7,223 nt of DNA from Acidimicrobiia bacterium (GTDB lineage: Bacteria; Actinomycetota; Acidimicrobiia; IMCC26256; JACDBD01), in NCBI GenBank assembly GCA_031177445.1, contig JAPSGP010000147.1, forward strand, positions 1-7,223, given 5' to 3'. Below the pieces are notes generated by a model, which was not told the origin of the DNA, did no database searches, and saw only the letters and a list, made by a program, of their open reading frames with translations. Shown in pieces: positions 1 through 6,530 of the stretch (position 1 is its first letter; each line of letters starts with the position of its first letter). The translations under genes and the position numbers were made by a program.

Positions 1-1159
1 CACGCTCCCAGACGCCCGGCTGTCGTTGGTCGAACACGATGAGCGGATGCAGGTTCCCGTCGCCGGCATGGAAGACGTTCATCATCGTCAGCTGGTACTC
101 CCCCGCGATCGCGTACACCTGCCGTAGCACGTCGACGAGGCGAGTGCGCGGGACGACCGCGTCATGGAGGTAGTAGTCGGGCGCGATCCGGGCGATGGCG
201 CCGAACGCCGACTTGCGGCCCTTCCAGAGCAGGGCCCGCTCGGCGGCGTCCGCCGCCACCCGCACGGCGCGGGCGCCCCCGGCGAGGCCGACCCGGCGGA
301 CGGCTTCGACCTGGGCGTCGACCCCGCCGCGCAGCCCATCGAGCTCGACCAGCAGCACCGCGGCCGCGTCGCGCGGGTAGCCGGCACCGACGAAGTCCTC
401 GACCGCCCGCGTGATCTCCGCGTCCATCATCTCGAGCGCGGCGGGGACGATCCCCTCGGCGATGATCTCGCTCACCGTTCCCGCGGCGTCGTCGATCGAA
501 TGGAAGTCGAGGAGGAGCGTCCGCACCACCGGCGGATCCGGCACGAGCCGGACGGCGATGCGGGTGGCGACGCCCATCGTCCCCTCGCTGCCGACGAAGC
601 ACCCCCGCAGGTCGAAGCCCGGCTGATCGGGCTCGAGCCCGCCCAGGGTGGTCACGGAACCGTCCCCCAGCACCACCTCGAGCGCGAGCACGTGCGCGGC
701 GGTGACACCAGCCGCGAGGCAGTGCGGTCCCCCGGCGTTGGTGGCGACGTTGCCTCCGATCGTGCACGCCTGCTGTGACGACGGGTCGGGCGCGTAGTGC
801 AGGCCCAGGTGGGCCACGGCACGGGTGAGATCGAGGTTGAGCACACCGGGCTCGACACAGGCGTACCGCTCGTCGGCATCCACCTCGAGGATCCGGTTCA
901 GGTGCGTCGTCACGATCACGACCGGGTCGTCGACCGGGGTGGCTCCGCCGGCGAGGCCCGTGCCGCTCCCCCGCGCCACGAACGAGCGACCGTGGCCCGC
1001 GGCAACCCGCACCGCGGCGGCGACATCGGCGCCCGACGCCGGAAAGCACACGGCGGCGGCACGTCCACGATCGACGCCGGCGTCGCGCTGGTACAGCGCG
1101 AGCTCGAGCGGCTCGGCGCGCGCCCGGTCGGGGCCGAGCGCGAGCTGGAGGTCGTTCAC
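1..1159 (-). CDS. glcD: GlcD-type FAD-linked 2-hydroxyacid oxidase/dehydrogenase, C-terminus beyond window
   Basis: The reading frame is open from a GTG at 1159 to the left edge, giving 386 codons; roughly the last 70-90 residues of a usual 450-480-residue protein are missing. It should oxidise a D-2-hydroxyacid such as glycolate, D-lactate or D-2-hydroxyglutarate to the 2-oxoacid with FAD. The N-terminal PCMH-type FAD-binding domain shows RGSGTGLAGG at residues 63-72, VEPGV at 102-106 and the PDPSS...TIGGNVATNAGG stretch at about 125-144. The FAD-oxidase C-terminal domain shows LWKGRKSAFG at 311-320, a YYLHDAVVPR segment at 329-338 and HAGDGNLHP at 364-372, whose two histidines are metal ligands in characterised relatives. 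GTG 1159 is the first usable start after an in-frame TAG at 1190-1192; no strong ribosome binding site precedes it. It is divergent from the cysteine-rich gene. The family is certain; the exact substrate cannot be read from sequence, and the symbol is a family label. Confidence 0.93.
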   Translation of the reverse strand, partial: MNDLQLALGPDRARAEPLELALYQRDAGVDRGRAAAVCFPASGADVAAAVRVAAGHGRSFVARGSGTGLAGGATPVDDPVVIVTTHLNRILEVDADERYACVEPGVLNLDLTRAVAHLGLHYAPDPSSQQACTIGGNVATNAGGPHCLAAGVTAAHVLALEVVLGDGSVTTLGGLEPDQPGFDLRGCFVGSEGTMGVATRIAVRLVPDPPVVRTLLLDFHSIDDAAGTVSEIIAEGIVPAALEMMDAEITRAVEDFVGAGYPRDAAAVLLVELDGLRGGVDAQVEAVRRVGLAGGARAVRVAADAAERALLWKGRKSAFGAIARIAPDYYLHDAVVPRTRLVDVLRQVYAIAGEYQLTMMNVFHAGDGNLHPLIVFDQRQPGVWER

Positions 1160-1205
1160 CAGCGCGCGGACGTCTTCGATGAACGAAGCCTACTGAGAGG
1201 GCCTG

Positions 1206-1211
1206 TACGCT
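1206..1211 (+). promoter_or_regulatory. Candidate -10 box for a leaderless transcript of the cysteine-rich gene
   Basis: TACGCT matches the actinobacterial TAnnnT -10 pattern. Seven bases separate it from the GTG at 1219, so a transcript starting the usual 7-8 nt downstream would begin at the start codon itself. No Shine-Dalgarno sequence lies at normal distance; the nearest purine run, GAGAGG at 1195-1200, is 18 nt away. Leaderless mRNAs with this geometry are common in Actinomycetota. No convincing -35 box is visible at 16-18 nt spacing, so the call rests on the -10 box and its position alone. Confidence 0.4.
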
Positions 1212-1218
1212 CGACGCG

Positions 1219-2055
1219 GTGTCAGGGAGCAGTCGATCCGGGCCGACACGCGAGTGGGTCTCGTTCGACGACCCCGTCGACGACGGCCGGCGCTGGCAGA
1301 TCGACGTGACGTTCCTCACCTCGCACTGGCATTGCATCTTCGGTCACGGTTGCCAGGGCGTGTTCACCGAGAAGGCACCCGAGCTGGCCCAGGGATGCTG
1401 CTCCTACGGCGCCCACTTTTCGGATCGCAAGGACCGCGACCGCGTCGTCCGAGCGGCCAAGGAGCTGACCGACGACGAGTGGCAGTTCGCCACGGCCGCC
1501 CGCAAGAAGGGCATCTACGCCAAGTGCGGCAAGGACGAGGACGGTCGTACCGAATGGCGCACCCGGCTGGTCGACGACGCCTGCATCTTCCTCAACCGTC
1601 CCGGGTTCCCGAGCGGCCCGGGGTGCGCGCTGCATCGGCACGCGATGCGCACGGGCAAGCACCACAGCGACATGAAACCCGAGGTCTGCTGGCAGCTCCC
1701 GCTGCGGCGCGTCGACGAGGAGCAGGACGACGGGACGGTGGTCTCGACGCTCTCCGAGTTCGGGCGAGACGGATGGGGTGAAGGCGGCGACGACTTCGCG
1801 TGGTGGTGCACCGAGGCCCCGGAGGCGTTCACCGGTGCGCAGCCCGTCTACGAGTCGATGGGTGAGGAGCTGCGCAAGATGCTGGGCGACAAGCTGCATC
1901 GACGGGTCGTCGAGTACCTGCGGCAGCGGGGCCGGGCCACACCGCCGCCGGTGCTCCACCCGGCAGAGGTGCCGGTGCACTTCACGACGAAGGGCCGCGC
2001 CGCGACCACGAACGGCCGCAGCCGGCGTTCGAGGGGCGCGCGGCATGGACGCTGA
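1219..2055 (+). CDS. Conserved actinobacterial cysteine-rich protein of unknown function (Rv0495c-like)
   Basis: This 278-residue soluble protein has no signal peptide or membrane segment. It has nine cysteines at 39, 45, 60, 61, 103, 122, 136, 157 and 197. Several sit in patterns recalling metal- or Fe-S-binding cysteine clusters: WHCIFGHGCQG (37-47), QGCCSYGAHF (58-67), ACIFLNRPGF (121-130), GPGCALH (133-139) and KPEVCWQLPLRR (153-164). From memory this resembles the mycobacterial conserved hypothetical Rv0495c, including the EWV start, the DDxWQF motif (85-90) and the GWGxGG motif (185-190); I could not verify this by search. No biochemical role is known to me; metal binding is inferred. 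GTG 1219 gives the expected N-terminus and is probably read without a leader. The last 40 or so residues are proline- then arginine-rich; the end overlaps the next gene and carries its ribosome binding site, so this tail may be lineage-specific. Confidence 0.9.
   Translation: MSGSSRSGPTREWVSFDDPVDDGRRWQIDVTFLTSHWHCIFGHGCQGVFTEKAPELAQGCCSYGAHFSDRKDRDRVVRAAKELTDDEWQFATAARKKGIYAKCGKDEDGRTEWRTRLVDDACIFLNRPGFPSGPGCALHRHAMRTGKHHSDMKPEVCWQLPLRRVDEEQDDGTVVSTLSEFGRDGWGEGGDDFAWWCTEAPEAFTGAQPVYESMGEELRKMLGDKLHRRVVEYLRQRGRATPPPVLHPAEVPVHFTTKGRAATTNGRSRRSRGARHGR
2031..2036 (+). promoter_or_regulatory. Ribosome binding site of the DinB/MDMPI-like gene, inside the upstream gene
   Basis: GAGGGG lies 8 nt before the ATG at 2045 and inside the last codons of the cysteine-rich gene. 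It fixes ATG 2045 as the start, although the same frame stays open upstream to 1778. Its position implies that ribosomes finishing the upstream gene at 2055 uncover or feed this site. Confidence 0.7.
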
Positions 2056-2803
2056 CGACACCGCGCTGCTCGACGACCTCGCGACCGAGCAGCGCACGCT
2101 GCAGGAGGACCTGCGAGCGATCGACGCCGACGACTGGTTCCGACCCACGCCGGCCCGAGGGTGGGACGTGCGCGACACGGTGTCGCACCTCGCCGACACC
2201 GACGAGGTTGTCATGGACACGTGTCGAGACGGCGACCGATCCCTCAACGTCTGGGGCGCGCGGCTCGCTTCCTCCGAGGACGTGACTTACTGGGGCGTGC
2301 TCCGCGGCCGGCGGCTCCCGGGCTACGAGGTGCTGGGTTGGTGGGAGAAGACCTCGACTCGAGAGCGTGCCGTCCTGGCGGACCTCGACCCGATGACGCG
2401 TGTTCAGTGGGGCTTGGGCATGCGACCGCGTTCGCTCATCACTGCCCGGCTCATGGAGGTGTGGGCGCACGGCCTCGACGTGCGCACCGCCCTCGGTCTG
2501 CCGATCATCGACACCGACCGGCTGCGGCATGTCGTCTGGCTCGGCTACCGCGCGCTCCCGTACGCGTTCTCGCGGTCCGAGCGCGAGCGCCCACCGGGCG
2601 AGCTGCGCATCGAGCTCGAGTCCCCGTCCGGCGGCGACAGCTGGGTGTTCGGACCCGAGGACGCACCGAATCGCATCACCGGCCCGGCGTCGCAGTTCTG
2701 CCGGGTGTTCGTGCAGCGGATGACGCGAGGCGAGGCGACCGGGCTGTCCGCCAAAGGCGAGGCCGCCGACGCCGCCCTCGACGTCGCCCGCGCCTTTCTC
2801 TGA
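2045..2803 (+). CDS. TIGR03084-like DinB/MDMPI-fold metal-binding protein
   Basis: This 252-residue protein resembles the mycothiol-dependent maleylpyruvate isomerase (MDMPI)/DinB superfamily, specifically the actinobacterial TIGR03084 group. The helical N-terminal domain carries WDVRDTVSHLADTDE at 40-54 and MEVWAHGLD at 137-145. His48, Glu138 and His142 fit the three-residue metal site of the superfamily, so the metal site looks intact. The C-terminal part ends in GPASQFCRVFVQRM, a pattern I recall at the end of TIGR03084 proteins. Characterised superfamily members use a low-molecular-weight thiol (mycothiol or bacillithiol) as cofactor; the substrate here is unknown, and maleylpyruvate isomerase activity should not be assumed. 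The gene overlaps the cysteine-rich gene by 11 bp and has its own ribosome binding site at 2031-2036, so the two are almost certainly coexpressed. The cell location is cytoplasmic by inference. Confidence 0.88.
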   Translation: MDADDTALLDDLATEQRTLQEDLRAIDADDWFRPTPARGWDVRDTVSHLADTDEVVMDTCRDGDRSLNVWGARLASSEDVTYWGVLRGRRLPGYEVLGWWEKTSTRERAVLADLDPMTRVQWGLGMRPRSLITARLMEVWAHGLDVRTALGLPIIDTDRLRHVVWLGYRALPYAFSRSERERPPGELRIELESPSGGDSWVFGPEDAPNRITGPASQFCRVFVQRMTRGEATGLSAKGEAADAALDVARAFL

Positions 2804-2840
2804 GCTCCGAAAGCACCTGTTGCGTCGCTAACGTGACATC

Positions 2841-2845
2841 GGGGA
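2841..2845 (+). promoter_or_regulatory. Ribosome binding site of the large ATPase gene
   Basis: GGGGA sits 6 nt before ATG 2852. An in-frame TGA at 2846-2848 excludes any earlier start for the ATPase, so this weak but well-placed site decides the start. Confidence 0.5.
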
Positions 2846-2851
2846 TGAAAG

Positions 2852-5035
2852 ATGTCTGACGCCGGGAGCTCGAGCGCCACGAGGCAGGCCGCAACCCTCG
2901 GTTCGCGGCTGCAGTCGGCCCGCAGCCGACGCTTCGCCGGACGCGAAGCCGAGCTCAAGCTCTTCGAACGGGCGCTCGATGACCGGGAGTCGGAGTTCGC
3001 GGTCCTCTTCGTCCACGGTCCACCAGGGGTGGGAAAGTCGGCGCTCCTCCGCGAGTTCGAGGCCCGAGCGACCGCCCGTGGGCGGGCCGTGACCCGGCTC
3101 GACCTCCGTCAGGTCGAGGCCACGCCCCAAGGGCTCATGAGCGGTCTCGGCGCTCCAACGGCGACCACTCCCGGCGCGTCGACCGCCGAATTCGAAGCGC
3201 TGCGGGACATCGACGTGCTCATGCTCGACACCTATGAGCTTGCCGCACCGCTCGACGGCTGGATCCGTGAACAGCTCGTGCCGTCGTTGCCCGCCGAGTC
3301 GGTGGTCGTGATCGCCGGGCGGCTCGCACCGTCGCCCGAGTGGACGGCCGACCCCGGATGGAAGCCGCTGATTCGGGTCGTCGGTCTCCGCAACCTCCGT
3401 CGTGACGACGCCAGCCGGCTCCTGGCGGCCGAGGGCATCGATCCCGAGCGGCACGGGCGGATCATCGACGAGACCTTCGGTCATCCCCTGGCCCTGTGCC
3501 TGTACGCCGACCTGCTCGTGCAGCGCGACGAACGAGCTGCGGCCGTCGACGCACCTGGACTTCTGTACGCGCCCGACGTCGTCCGGTCGCTGCTCGATCG
3601 CTTCGTCGACGAGGTGCCCAGCGCCGCGCACCGTGGGGCCCTCGAGCTCTGCGCCCACGTGAGGTTCACCACCGAAGCGCTGATTCGCGTCGGGATCGAT
3701 CTCGGAGCCGCGAGCGAGGCCGCAGCTCTTTTCGACTGGCTGCGTGGTCTTTCATTCGTCGACGCCGCGCCCGAGGGACTGTTCCCGCACGACCTCGCCC
3801 GTGATGTCCTCGACACCGATCTGCGGTGGCGCGACGCCGCCGCCTACGACACGCTCCACATGCGGGTCCGCCGCCACCTCGTCGGGCGGGTGCGTTCGAC
3901 GTCGGGGCCTGAGCGCCGCCGGACAGCCACCGACCTCGTATTCCTGCACCGCTCGAACCCGTTGATGCACCGGTTCTTCGACTTCAGCGGCCTCGGACAG
4001 GGCTACCTCGATCGGCTGCGGCCGGAGGACCATGAACCGCTGCGAGCGATGGTCGAGCAACACGAAGGGCCGGCCTCGGTGGCGGTGCTCACGCACTGGA
4101 TCGAGCGCCAACCCGAGGGGTTCGCGATCGTGCGCGTCGGTGCCGAGCCGTCGCCTCGCGGGTTCACCATGCTCCTCGCGCTGCACGACGCCACGACCGA
4201 CGATCTCGCCAAGGACCCGGGCGCGCGCGCCATGTGGGCCTACGCGCAGCGGCAGGGCGCGCCCGCGCCGGGCGAAGCCGTCATCGCTTGCCGCTACATC
4301 ATCGACCGCGACGCACACCAGGCGCCTGGATCGCTGACGTTGGGACTGGCCGCGATCAATCACCTCCAGGACATCCTCACCCGCGACCCGCGCGCGATGG
4401 ACTTGATCGGCGGGACCGCATTTCCCGACCAACTCGCGCCGCTGTTCTCCTACATCGACTTCCTGCGTGTGCCGGTCGCCGACTACGAGCTCGACTGCCG
4501 GCAGTGGGCGGTGTTCGCCCACGACTGGCGCCGGCAAAGCGTCGACCCGTGGTTCCAGATGATCGCCGAACGCGAGCTCGGCGCGCCGGTGGAACCGGAA
4601 TCGATCGAGTCGTCGGCTCCAACGATCGCTCTGTCGCAGCCCGACTTCGCCGAGGCAGTGCGGGCCGCCCTGCGCGACCTACATCGACCCGAGCGGCTCC
4701 GTCAGAATCCCCTTCTCCGGTCCCGTCTCGTCCGCGACCTCTCGTCCGCCGATACCCCGGCTGCGCTCGTCAGGGTCGTCTCGGAGGCTGTCGACGGATT
4801 GGCACACGATCCGCGCACCGAGAAGTTCCAGCGGGCGCTCGATCGCACCTACCTGCGGCCGGCGCCGTCCCAGGAGCGGGCCGCCGAGATGCTCGGCCTG
4901 CCCTTCAGCACCTACCGCCGCCATCTGAACCGCGGGGTCGAGTGCGTCGTCGGGGTGCTGTGGGACCGCGAGCTCTACGGGCCCGCCGACCCCCAGATCG
5001 AGCAGAAAGTGAGCAGCGAACGGTCTGGAGTGTGA
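2852..5035 (+). CDS. Large P-loop ATPase with GNAT-like middle region and C-terminal HTH-like segment
   Basis: This 727-residue soluble protein begins with FAGREAEL (28-35), the usual entry to AAA/STAND-type regulatory ATPases. Walker A is GPPGVGKS (56-63), Walker B is VLMLDTYE (122-129), and a sensor-like strand ends in IAGR (154-157). A helical region follows to about residue 330. Residues 380-580 resemble the acetyltransferase-like portion of large bacterial ATP-binding proteins I recall, with DPGARAMWAY (455-464), APLFSYIDF (529-537) and HDWR (557-560). The C-terminus has QERAAEMLGLPFSTYRRHL (674-692), which looks like a helix-turn-helix of the kind that selects DNA or RNA, but it is not a standard LuxR domain. 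The likely role is an ATP-dependent sensor or regulator; ligand and target are unknown. It lies 48 bp after the DinB-like gene and 52 bp before the FAD oxidoreductase, which it may regulate. The ATPase call is firm; the GNAT-like and HTH calls are moderate. Confidence 0.88.
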   Translation: MSDAGSSSATRQAATLGSRLQSARSRRFAGREAELKLFERALDDRESEFAVLFVHGPPGVGKSALLREFEARATARGRAVTRLDLRQVEATPQGLMSGLGAPTATTPGASTAEFEALRDIDVLMLDTYELAAPLDGWIREQLVPSLPAESVVVIAGRLAPSPEWTADPGWKPLIRVVGLRNLRRDDASRLLAAEGIDPERHGRIIDETFGHPLALCLYADLLVQRDERAAAVDAPGLLYAPDVVRSLLDRFVDEVPSAAHRGALELCAHVRFTTEALIRVGIDLGAASEAAALFDWLRGLSFVDAAPEGLFPHDLARDVLDTDLRWRDAAAYDTLHMRVRRHLVGRVRSTSGPERRRTATDLVFLHRSNPLMHRFFDFSGLGQGYLDRLRPEDHEPLRAMVEQHEGPASVAVLTHWIERQPEGFAIVRVGAEPSPRGFTMLLALHDATTDDLAKDPGARAMWAYAQRQGAPAPGEAVIACRYIIDRDAHQAPGSLTLGLAAINHLQDILTRDPRAMDLIGGTAFPDQLAPLFSYIDFLRVPVADYELDCRQWAVFAHDWRRQSVDPWFQMIAERELGAPVEPESIESSAPTIALSQPDFAEAVRAALRDLHRPERLRQNPLLRSRLVRDLSSADTPAALVRVVSEAVDGLAHDPRTEKFQRALDRTYLRPAPSQERAAEMLGLPFSTYRRHLNRGVECVVGVLWDRELYGPADPQIEQKVSSERSGV

Positions 5036-5053
5036 GCACTTGATGGCCTGACC

Positions 5054-5082
5054 CTCCTCCTGAAAGACGAGGACAGGAGGAG
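5054..5082 (+). promoter_or_regulatory. Hairpin masking the Shine-Dalgarno of the FAD oxidoreductase gene
   Basis: CTCCTCCTG at 5054-5062 is the exact reverse complement of CAGGAGGAG at 5074-5082, with an 11-nt loop. The right arm contains the AGGAGG Shine-Dalgarno sequence (5075-5080), 7 nt before ATG 5088. The near-ideal ribosome binding site can therefore pair with an anti-SD copy directly upstream. It could work as a translational switch responding to an RNA-binding protein, to transcription from the upstream gene, or to ribosomes ending at 5035. Whether it folds in the cell is inference. Confidence 0.55.
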
Positions 5083-5087
5083 CGGCC

Positions 5088-6488
5088 ATGAAGACCATGG
5101 GTGAGCACGCCGTCGTGATCGGGGCGAGCATGGCCGGGCTACTCGCCGCCCGGGTGCTGAGCGACGCCTACGAGCGGGTGACCGTCGTCGAGCGCGACGA
5201 GCTCGCGGAAGGCCCCGAATCGCGGAAGGGTGTGCCCCAGGGGCGTCACGGCCATGGGCTGCATCCGATGGGCCGGCGGGTGCTCGACGAGCTGTTCCCC
5301 GGTTTTGTACACGAGGTGGTGGACGAGGGAGCGCCGATCTTCCGGTCGACCACGATCCGGGGCGTCTTCGGCGGGCACGCCCTCCGCCGCGCCGACATGG
5401 GTGAGCCCTACCTGTCGACGAGCCGCCCGTTCCTCGAGGGCCACGTGCGGCGGCGGGTTGCAGCTATCGACACCATCTCGATCGTTGACGCGTGCGACGT
5501 CGTGGGGCCGATGGTCTCGGCCGCCGGCGACCGCATCACCGGCGTGCGCGCCCTCCGGCGGCGCGACGGCAGCAGCGAGGAGGCGATCGACGCCGACCTC
5601 GTGGTCGATTCCACCGGTCGGGCCGGGCGCGCCCTGCGGTGGCTCGATGATCTCGGCTTCGACCGACCACCCGAGGACGAACTGCACGTCGGCGTCGCGT
5701 ACGCGACCCGCCACGTCCGACTGCCGGAGGGCGCACTCGGCGACGACCGCGTCGTCGTAATCGGGCCGCAGCCGGGACGGATGACCGGGATGTACCTGGC
5801 GGCACAGGAACACGGGTGGTGGATCCTCACCGTGTTCGGGTACGCCGGCCACGAGCCGCCGCGCGACGCGGCCGGGTTCTCCGAGTTCGTGGCGGCGGCG
5901 GCGCCACCCGATCTCGCTCCCGTGCTGGAACGGGCCGAGCCCCTGACCGACGTCTTCACCCACAAGTTGCCGTCGAACCTGCGCCGGCGGTACGAGGACC
6001 TGCGGTGGTTTCCGCAGAGCTTCCTCGTGTTCGGCGACGCGATCTGCAGCTTCAACCCGATCTACGGACAGGGCATGACGGTCGCCGCGCTGCAAGCCGT
6101 GGCACTGCAACGCGAGCTGCGTCGGGGACGGATCGACGCACGCCGGTTCTTCCGGTCGGCGGCTCGCCCGGTCGGTGACGCGTGGGATCTCGCCACCGGT
6201 TCCGACCTGTCACTCCCCGAGGTGGAAGGACCTCGGCCGGCGAAGGTGCGCTTCCTGAACGCCTACGTCGATCGCGTGCTGCGTCTCGCCGAGCGCGACG
6301 AGCAGGCGGCCCGCGCGTTCCTCCGCGTCATCGGGATGCTCGACCGTCCTCCGGCACTCATGCGTCCCGGCGTCGCCGCCCGAGTCGCGTGGGATGCCGT
6401 CACCGGTCGGGCGCGCTCGCGCGATCCCGAGCGAAGCGCGCCGACGCGAATCGACGACCGGAATGACCAGGCGCTCGCCAACCCGTAG
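5088..6488 (+). CDS. FAD-dependent oxidoreductase, aromatic-hydroxylase/monooxygenase-like
   Basis: This 466-residue protein belongs to the group of flavoproteins related to PHBH-type hydroxylases and geranylgeranyl reductases. The N-terminal Rossmann fold has VVIGASMAG (9-17), a GxxxxG variant of the dinucleotide motif, ending in the ribose-binding Glu35. VPQGRHGHGLHPMGRRVLDE (49-68) is typical of the subgroup. DLVVDSTGR (170-178) corresponds to the second FAD/NADPH-contacting motif. FGDAICSFNPIYGQGMT (315-331) contains the GD motif that contacts the FAD ribityl chain. It probably uses FAD with NAD(P)H to hydroxylate, epoxidise or reduce a hydrophobic substrate, which is unknown. ATG 5088 is chosen because AGGAGG at 5075-5080 lies 7 nt upstream; ATG 5097 is a poorer alternative. 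It is the last plus-strand gene, 52 bp after the ATPase, and ends 8 bases before a strong hairpin. The FAD family is sure; the reaction type is not. Confidence 0.9.
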   Translation: MKTMGEHAVVIGASMAGLLAARVLSDAYERVTVVERDELAEGPESRKGVPQGRHGHGLHPMGRRVLDELFPGFVHEVVDEGAPIFRSTTIRGVFGGHALRRADMGEPYLSTSRPFLEGHVRRRVAAIDTISIVDACDVVGPMVSAAGDRITGVRALRRRDGSSEEAIDADLVVDSTGRAGRALRWLDDLGFDRPPEDELHVGVAYATRHVRLPEGALGDDRVVVIGPQPGRMTGMYLAAQEHGWWILTVFGYAGHEPPRDAAGFSEFVAAAAPPDLAPVLERAEPLTDVFTHKLPSNLRRRYEDLRWFPQSFLVFGDAICSFNPIYGQGMTVAALQAVALQRELRRGRIDARRFFRSAARPVGDAWDLATGSDLSLPEVEGPRPAKVRFLNAYVDRVLRLAERDEQAARAFLRVIGMLDRPPALMRPGVAARVAWDAVTGRARSRDPERSAPTRIDDRNDQALANP

Positions 6489-6495
6489 CGCCCTT

Positions 6496-6530
6496 CGGCG
6501 GTGCTGCCCTACGCGAGGGCGGCGCCGCCG
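6496..6530. terminator. Strong stem-loop between convergent genes, probable terminator
   Basis: Bases 6496-6510 (CGGCGGTGCTGCCCT) pair with 6516-6530 (AGGGCGGCGCCGCCG) over 15 consecutive positions around a 5-nt loop. Thirteen pairs are Watson-Crick. The other two are G-U wobbles when read as plus-strand RNA and A-C mismatches as minus-strand RNA, so the structure favours ending transcription from the FAD oxidoreductase gene, whose stop is at 6488. No U-tract follows on either side, which is common for actinobacterial hairpin terminators but weakens certainty. The stem overlaps the last codons and stop of the SDR gene. Confidence 0.6.

Noticed and set aside
162..1337. A 391-codon minus-strand reading frame across the same region as glcD
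   Set aside because: Its translation is an arginine/proline/alanine-rich low-complexity chain typical of a shifted frame in GC-rich DNA, while the neighbouring frame gives a clear GlcD protein with intact motifs.
1778..2044. In-frame upstream extension of the DinB-like gene to an ATG at 1778
   Set aside because: The extra 89 residues are Arg/Ser/Pro-rich shadow sequence overlapping the cysteine-rich gene; the protein family begins near ATG 2045, which has a good SD.
1222..2247. A 341-codon minus-strand open frame antisense to the cysteine-rich gene
   Set aside because: It has no recognisable domain and mirrors the codon-position GC bias of the plus-strand gene, which shows strong family-like motifs.
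2794..2813. Small inverted repeat CTTTC/GAAAG around the stop of the DinB-like gene as a terminator
   Set aside because: Only 5 bp with a 10-nt loop and no U-tract; too weak to separate this gene from the ATPase.
2829..2834. TAACGT as a -10 promoter for the ATPase gene
   Set aside because: It matches TAnnnT, but there is no -35 element at a suitable distance, and such hexamers are frequent by chance; an internal promoter here remains possible but unsupported.
2845..2859. A four-residue upstream mini-ORF (MKDV) overlapping the ATPase start
   Set aside because: It has no SD of its own at proper distance and is short enough to be chance.
2828..3658. A 276-codon minus-strand open frame antisense to the ATPase, and a similar one at 3752-4537
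   Set aside because: Both are frame shadows of the ATPase gene; no motif, start signal or spacing supports expression.
5139..6110. A 323-codon minus-strand open frame antisense to the FAD oxidoreductase
   Set aside because: The plus strand encodes FAD-binding motifs along this whole stretch; the antisense product is Arg/Gly/Pro-rich with no family resemblance.
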